Assembly (NCBI GenBank): GCA_947367725.1
Contig: CANBFZ010000109.1
Span: forward strand, 1 to 6,601
Direction: 5' to 3'
DNA length: 6,601 nt
Source of the DNA: an uncultured Eubacterium sp.
Lineage (GTDB): Bacteria > Bacillota > Clostridia > Peptostreptococcales > Anaerovoracaceae
The position numbers and the translations under genes are program-made. A model generated the notes under the pieces. It ran no database searches and had not been told where the DNA came from. It saw nothing but the letters and a program-made list of their open reading frames with translations. Shown piece after piece: positions 4,204 to 6,601 of the stretch (its first letter is position 1; every line of letters begins with the position of its first letter).

Positions 4204-4977
4204 ATGTATCAGTTTGATGTAGAAGCTGTAACCAAAGAAGTGGTGCAGTGGATTCGGGATTTTTTTGAAGTGAATGGGAAAGACTGTAAGGCGGTGGTTG
4301 CCATCAGCGGCGGAAAAGACAGCTCTGTCGTAGCGGCTCTTTGCGTAGAAGCCCTTGGAAAGGAGCGGGTATTTGGCGTACTCCTGCCCAATGGAGAACA
4401 GGCAGATATTGACGCCTCCAAGTTGCTGGTGTCCCATCTGGGCATTGCGCATACCATTATTAATATTAAGGCAGGATTTGAAGGTCTCCTTGGAGAGATT
4501 GCGGACAAACTGTCCTGTGCGGTGACAAAGCAGACCAAAACAAACTTGCCTGCCAGACTTCGCATGGCGGCGACTTACGCGGTGGCGCAGTCCATGAACG
4601 GACGGGTTGCCAACACCTGCAATCTGTCTGAAGATTGGGTGGGTTACTCTACCAGATACGGCGATGCAGCAGGCGATTTCAGCCCACTGTCACATCTGAC
4701 CGTACAGGAAGTGAAAGCCATCGGCGCTTATCTGGGGCTGCCAGAGAAACTGGTACAGAAAACGCCAATTGACGGACTTTCTGGGCTTTCTGATGAAGAA
4801 AATCTGGGCTTTACCTATGCGGCGCTGGATACTTATATCAGAACCGGCGTCTGCGAGGATGCGGAAGTCAAGGCAAAGATTGACGATAAGAGAAAGATGA
4901 ACAAGTTTAAGCTGGAACTGATGCCGTCTTTTCCATATGACGGACCGGTTCTGGCAAAGGACGATTCTTTGGCATAG
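4204..4977 (+). CDS. nadE: ammonia-dependent NAD+ synthetase
   Basis: A 257-residue enzyme that amidates nicotinate adenine dinucleotide to NAD+ using ATP and ammonia, the last step of the pathway. The N-type ATP pyrophosphatase P-loop SGGKDSS is at 35-41. Further family signatures are LPNGEQADIDA (about 61-71), the NTCNLSEDWVGYSTRYGDAAGDFSPL-type block in the middle, which holds ATP/NaAD and metal, and the TPIDGLSGLSDEENLGF block. It lacks the N-terminal nitrilase-like domain of glutamine-dependent synthetases, so it relies on free ammonia. The preceding gene product, nicotinamidase, releases ammonia and nicotinate; pncB and nadD, needed between the two steps, are not in the window. The start at 4204 uses a GAGG inside the end of pncA; the two genes are almost certainly translated from one mRNA. 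Confidence 0.95.
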   Translation: MYQFDVEAVTKEVVQWIRDFFEVNGKDCKAVVAISGGKDSSVVAALCVEALGKERVFGVLLPNGEQADIDASKLLVSHLGIAHTIINIKAGFEGLLGEIADKLSCAVTKQTKTNLPARLRMAATYAVAQSMNGRVANTCNLSEDWVGYSTRYGDAAGDFSPLSHLTVQEVKAIGAYLGLPEKLVQKTPIDGLSGLSDEENLGFTYAALDTYIRTGVCEDAEVKAKIDDKRKMNKFKLELMPSFPYDGPVLAKDDSLA

Positions 4978-5005
4978 AGTAGAGACTGTTTTATTTACCG
5001 ATACC

Positions 5006-5050
5006 ATAGCGGAGGGCATTTTCGTGCACGAACTTGTCGCCGCTATTTTA
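5006..5050 (+). terminator. nested inverted repeats after nadE, possible terminator
   Basis: ATAGCGG (5006-5012) and CCGCTAT (5040-5046) form 7-bp arms followed by TTTTA. Between them lies the 12-bp palindrome TTCGTGCACGAA (5021-5032), which can form an inner hairpin. A further outer pair ATACCA/TGGTAT (5001-5006, 5070-5075) competes with it. The long loop and short T run make this a weak terminator; it could also be a regulatory site or leftover sequence. The rest of the 205-bp gap up to 5100 shows nothing else. Confidence 0.3.
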
Positions 5051-5107
5051 CATGCAGCAAAAGATAGCGTGGTATGAAAGAGACCAGATGCTGGAACAAA
5101 CCAAGGG

Positions 5108-5143
5108 TAGACGGAACCATTGTTTTCTTGTATAATAAAGTGT
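5108..5143 (+). promoter_or_regulatory. predicted promoter of the M20 peptidase gene
   Basis: TATAAT at 5131-5136 with a weak -35, TAGACG (5108-5113), at 17 bp; start near 5143, leader of about 40 nt. Confidence 0.6.
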
Positions 5144-5152
5144 AGTGACATG

Positions 5153-5164
5153 ATTTTGCAAAAT
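5153..5164. promoter_or_regulatory. palindrome ATTTTGCAAAAT in the leader of the peptidase gene
   Basis: A perfect 12-bp palindrome between the predicted transcription start (near 5143) and the ribosome site GGAGG (5168-5172). The position fits a repressor operator, but an AT-rich palindrome of this size can occur by chance. Confidence 0.25.
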
Positions 5165-5182
5165 ATTGGAGGATGATATAAA

Positions 5183-6400
5183 ATGATTGAAAGTTTACAA
5201 AAACTACTTGCAATTCCTAGTGTGACTGGAACGCTACAGGTGTTTGATGCACTTGATTGCGTACTGGGTATTTGCAAAACATTAGGATTCCGCACGAAAC
5301 ATGTAGACGGAAAACTGGGCTATGCAGAAATTGGAGAAGGAGAAGAACTGATGGGGATTCTCTGCCATCTGGATGTGGTGCCGGCGGGAGAAGGCTGGAC
5401 TTATGCGCCTTTTGCGGGAACGGTAAAAAACGGTCGTATTTATGGTCGCGGTGTCATGGACGACAAAGGTCCTGCTATGGCAGCGATATATGCTATGAAG
5501 GATGTGCTGGATTCCGGCAGAACCCTGAACAAGCGAGTACGTATTATCTTCGGTGTGATGGAAGAATGCGGTGATTGGGCAGATATGGAATACTATAAAT
5601 CCTGTGAAGAAATTCCATCTTTTGGATTCACACCGGATGCGGATTTTCCCGCTATTTATGGAGAAAAGGGCATTCTGATGGCTGTACTTTCTATGGATGC
5701 GGAACAGGCGGGCTTTTCAGAGATTGCTGGCGGTGATGCGCCGAATATGGTAGCAGCATGGGCAAAAGGCAGATTGACAGAAGGGACTGTTTTTTCTGAA
5801 ACGGGCAAAGCTGCCCATGGTAGCATGCCACAAGATGGAGAAAACGCCATTACCAAGTTGATGGAAAAGGCAGCGTTGAAAGATTGTCACTTTGCTAAAG
5901 TTTACATGGATAAAATCGGCTGGCATCTCGATGGCTCCGGCTGCGGTTTGGGACTTTCAGATGCAGCTAGCGGTGGACTTACCTTTAACGCTGGAAAAAT
6001 TACGATGAAAGACGGCAAGGTACAGCTGGCGGTGGACATTCGCTATCCGGTGACGTTTGCGGAGGAATATGTAGTGTCTCTGCTGCGAGAAAATTTTGCA
6101 GATGCGGAGATTGCAGTGGGAATTGAAGCGGCGATGAAACCGGTGTACATGGATCAGGCGGGATCTGTCATCACCAAGTTGATGGAAGCTTACCAGGAAG
6201 TAACCGGTGATGATACGCCTCCGAAGCTGATTGGCGGTGGCACTTACGCTAGAGCCATGGAAAACATTGTAGCGTTCGGTCCGGCTTTTCCGGGCAGAGA
6301 GCTGACAGAACATCAGGCAAATGAGTGGATTTTTGTGGAAGACCTGGAAAAAGCAAGAGAAATCTACCGCCTTGCTATCGAAAAACTGGCTTGTGAATAA
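5183..6400 (+). CDS. M20-family metallopeptidase, PepV/Sapep-type dipeptidase
   Basis: A 405-residue cytoplasmic zinc peptidase, probably a dipeptidase that cuts short peptides into amino acids. Expected metal and catalytic residues are visible: H62 and D64 (CHLDVVPAGEGW), bridging D93 (GVMDDKGP), general base E127 and ligand E128 (GVMEECGDW), D152 (FTPDADFP) and the C-terminal H377 (LTEHQANEW). H212 in AHGSMP matches the substrate-contact His of the lid domain. HLDVVPAGEGW, DDKGP, EExGDWAD and FTPDADFPxIxGEKG together mark the PepV/Sapep branch rather than ArgE or DapE. At 405 residues it is some 60 shorter than the PepV I recall; the short N-terminus and lid account for this, and no frameshift is seen. 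The start at 5183 has GGAGG 10 nt upstream; the ATG at 5173 is out of frame. Alone between its own promoter and terminator. The exact substrate (beta-Ala-His, Xaa-His or general dipeptides) cannot be told. Confidence 0.92.
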   Translation: MIESLQKLLAIPSVTGTLQVFDALDCVLGICKTLGFRTKHVDGKLGYAEIGEGEELMGILCHLDVVPAGEGWTYAPFAGTVKNGRIYGRGVMDDKGPAMAAIYAMKDVLDSGRTLNKRVRIIFGVMEECGDWADMEYYKSCEEIPSFGFTPDADFPAIYGEKGILMAVLSMDAEQAGFSEIAGGDAPNMVAAWAKGRLTEGTVFSETGKAAHGSMPQDGENAITKLMEKAALKDCHFAKVYMDKIGWHLDGSGCGLGLSDAASGGLTFNAGKITMKDGKVQLAVDIRYPVTFAEEYVVSLLRENFADAEIAVGIEAAMKPVYMDQAGSVITKLMEAYQEVTGDDTPPKLIGGGTYARAMENIVAFGPAFPGRELTEHQANEWIFVEDLEKAREIYRLAIEKLACE

Positions 6401-6420
6401 GGTAAGAATCTTGCGCACTG

Positions 6421-6472
6421 ACGGACTGTCTTAACGGAGAAGGTTTCTTCTAAGCAGACAGTCTGTTTTTAT
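6421..6472 (+). terminator. rho-independent terminator of the peptidase gene
   Basis: ACGGACTGTCT (6421-6431) and AGACAGTCTGT (6456-6466) form an 11-bp stem with one G-U pair, followed by TTTTTATT. The 24-nt loop holds its own small hairpin, AGAAG/CTTCT. It starts 21 nt after the stop codon. Confidence 0.85.
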
Positions 6473-6478
6473 TATGTA

Positions 6479-6601
6479 GGAAATATCGGTTTTCGATATT
6501 TCCGGAATATCAACGTATGCTTCGCATACTCCTCCGCGCATTGCATTCGCTTCGCTGTCCGTTTTGCCTAGACAGCTGAAGCTGGGGCAAAAGGCAAAAA
6601 A
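6479..6601. repeat. cluster of hairpins, possible dispersed palindromic element (cut by window edge)
   Basis: Three hairpins follow each other: GGAAATATCG/CGATATTTCC (6479-6488, 6494-6503, 10-bp perfect arms), GTATGC-TTC-GCATAC (6515-6529), and TTTTGCC/GGCAAAA (6562-6568, 6586-6592) enclosing CAGCT-GA-AGCTG (6573-6584). No reading frame with a ribosome site was found. The density of stems and the GC-rich middle (CTCCTCCGCGC) differ from ordinary spacer here and suggest a REP- or MITE-like repeat, or the end of a structured RNA. Whether it occurs elsewhere in the genome cannot be seen. Confidence 0.45.

Noticed and set aside
5052..5135. 27-codon frame between nadE and the peptidase gene
   Set aside because: No ribosome site, no hydrophobic or other notable feature, and its stop lies in the TATAAT of the peptidase promoter.

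Overview
The window looks like chromosomal DNA of an anaerobic, low-to-moderate-GC Firmicute, most likely one of the Clostridia. The reasons are strong AGGAGG-type ribosome binding sites, AT-rich consensus promoters (several with an extended -10), a compact layout, and protein families typical of that group. The genus cannot be fixed from sequence alone.

Left part (1-2583): two divergent transcription units. On the minus strand, a cytoplasmic gamma-glutamyltransferase-fold hydrolase (129-1745) is followed by the first 28 codons of a YfcC-type membrane carrier (1-86), probably as one operon. On the plus strand lies a Crp/Fnr-family regulator (1882-2583). The gap between them holds a perfect 16-bp palindrome of Crp type (1801-1816). 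It is centred at about -41.5 of the predicted hydrolase promoter, the position used by class II Crp activators. The palindrome carries A where the Crp consensus half-site has G, and the regulator carries Val where E. coli Crp has the Glu that reads that base. The regulator therefore probably controls the hydrolase/carrier operon and itself.

Middle (2584-2930): no large gene, but a compact locus with the full layout of a type I toxin-antitoxin system of the Fst/par kind. It has a 29-residue hydrophobic peptide with a KWLDR-type tail (TTG start), its own promoter, a strong bidirectional terminator, and a consensus promoter firing back towards the peptide gene from the opposite strand. A split 20-nt direct repeat makes the roughly 70-nt antisense RNA complementary to the peptide's translation start. 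This is the most interesting system in the window.

Right part (3039-6400): an unrecognised 182-residue protein with its own promoter; a two-gene NAD-salvage operon, nicotinamidase (pncA type) and ammonia-dependent NAD synthetase (nadE), 4 nt apart; and a PepV/Sapep-type M20 metallopeptidase with its own promoter and terminator. The last ~120 bases are a run of hairpins without a gene that looks like a dispersed palindromic repeat, cut by the window edge. The metabolic theme of the window, where one can be inferred, is amino acid/peptide turnover plus NAD recycling.
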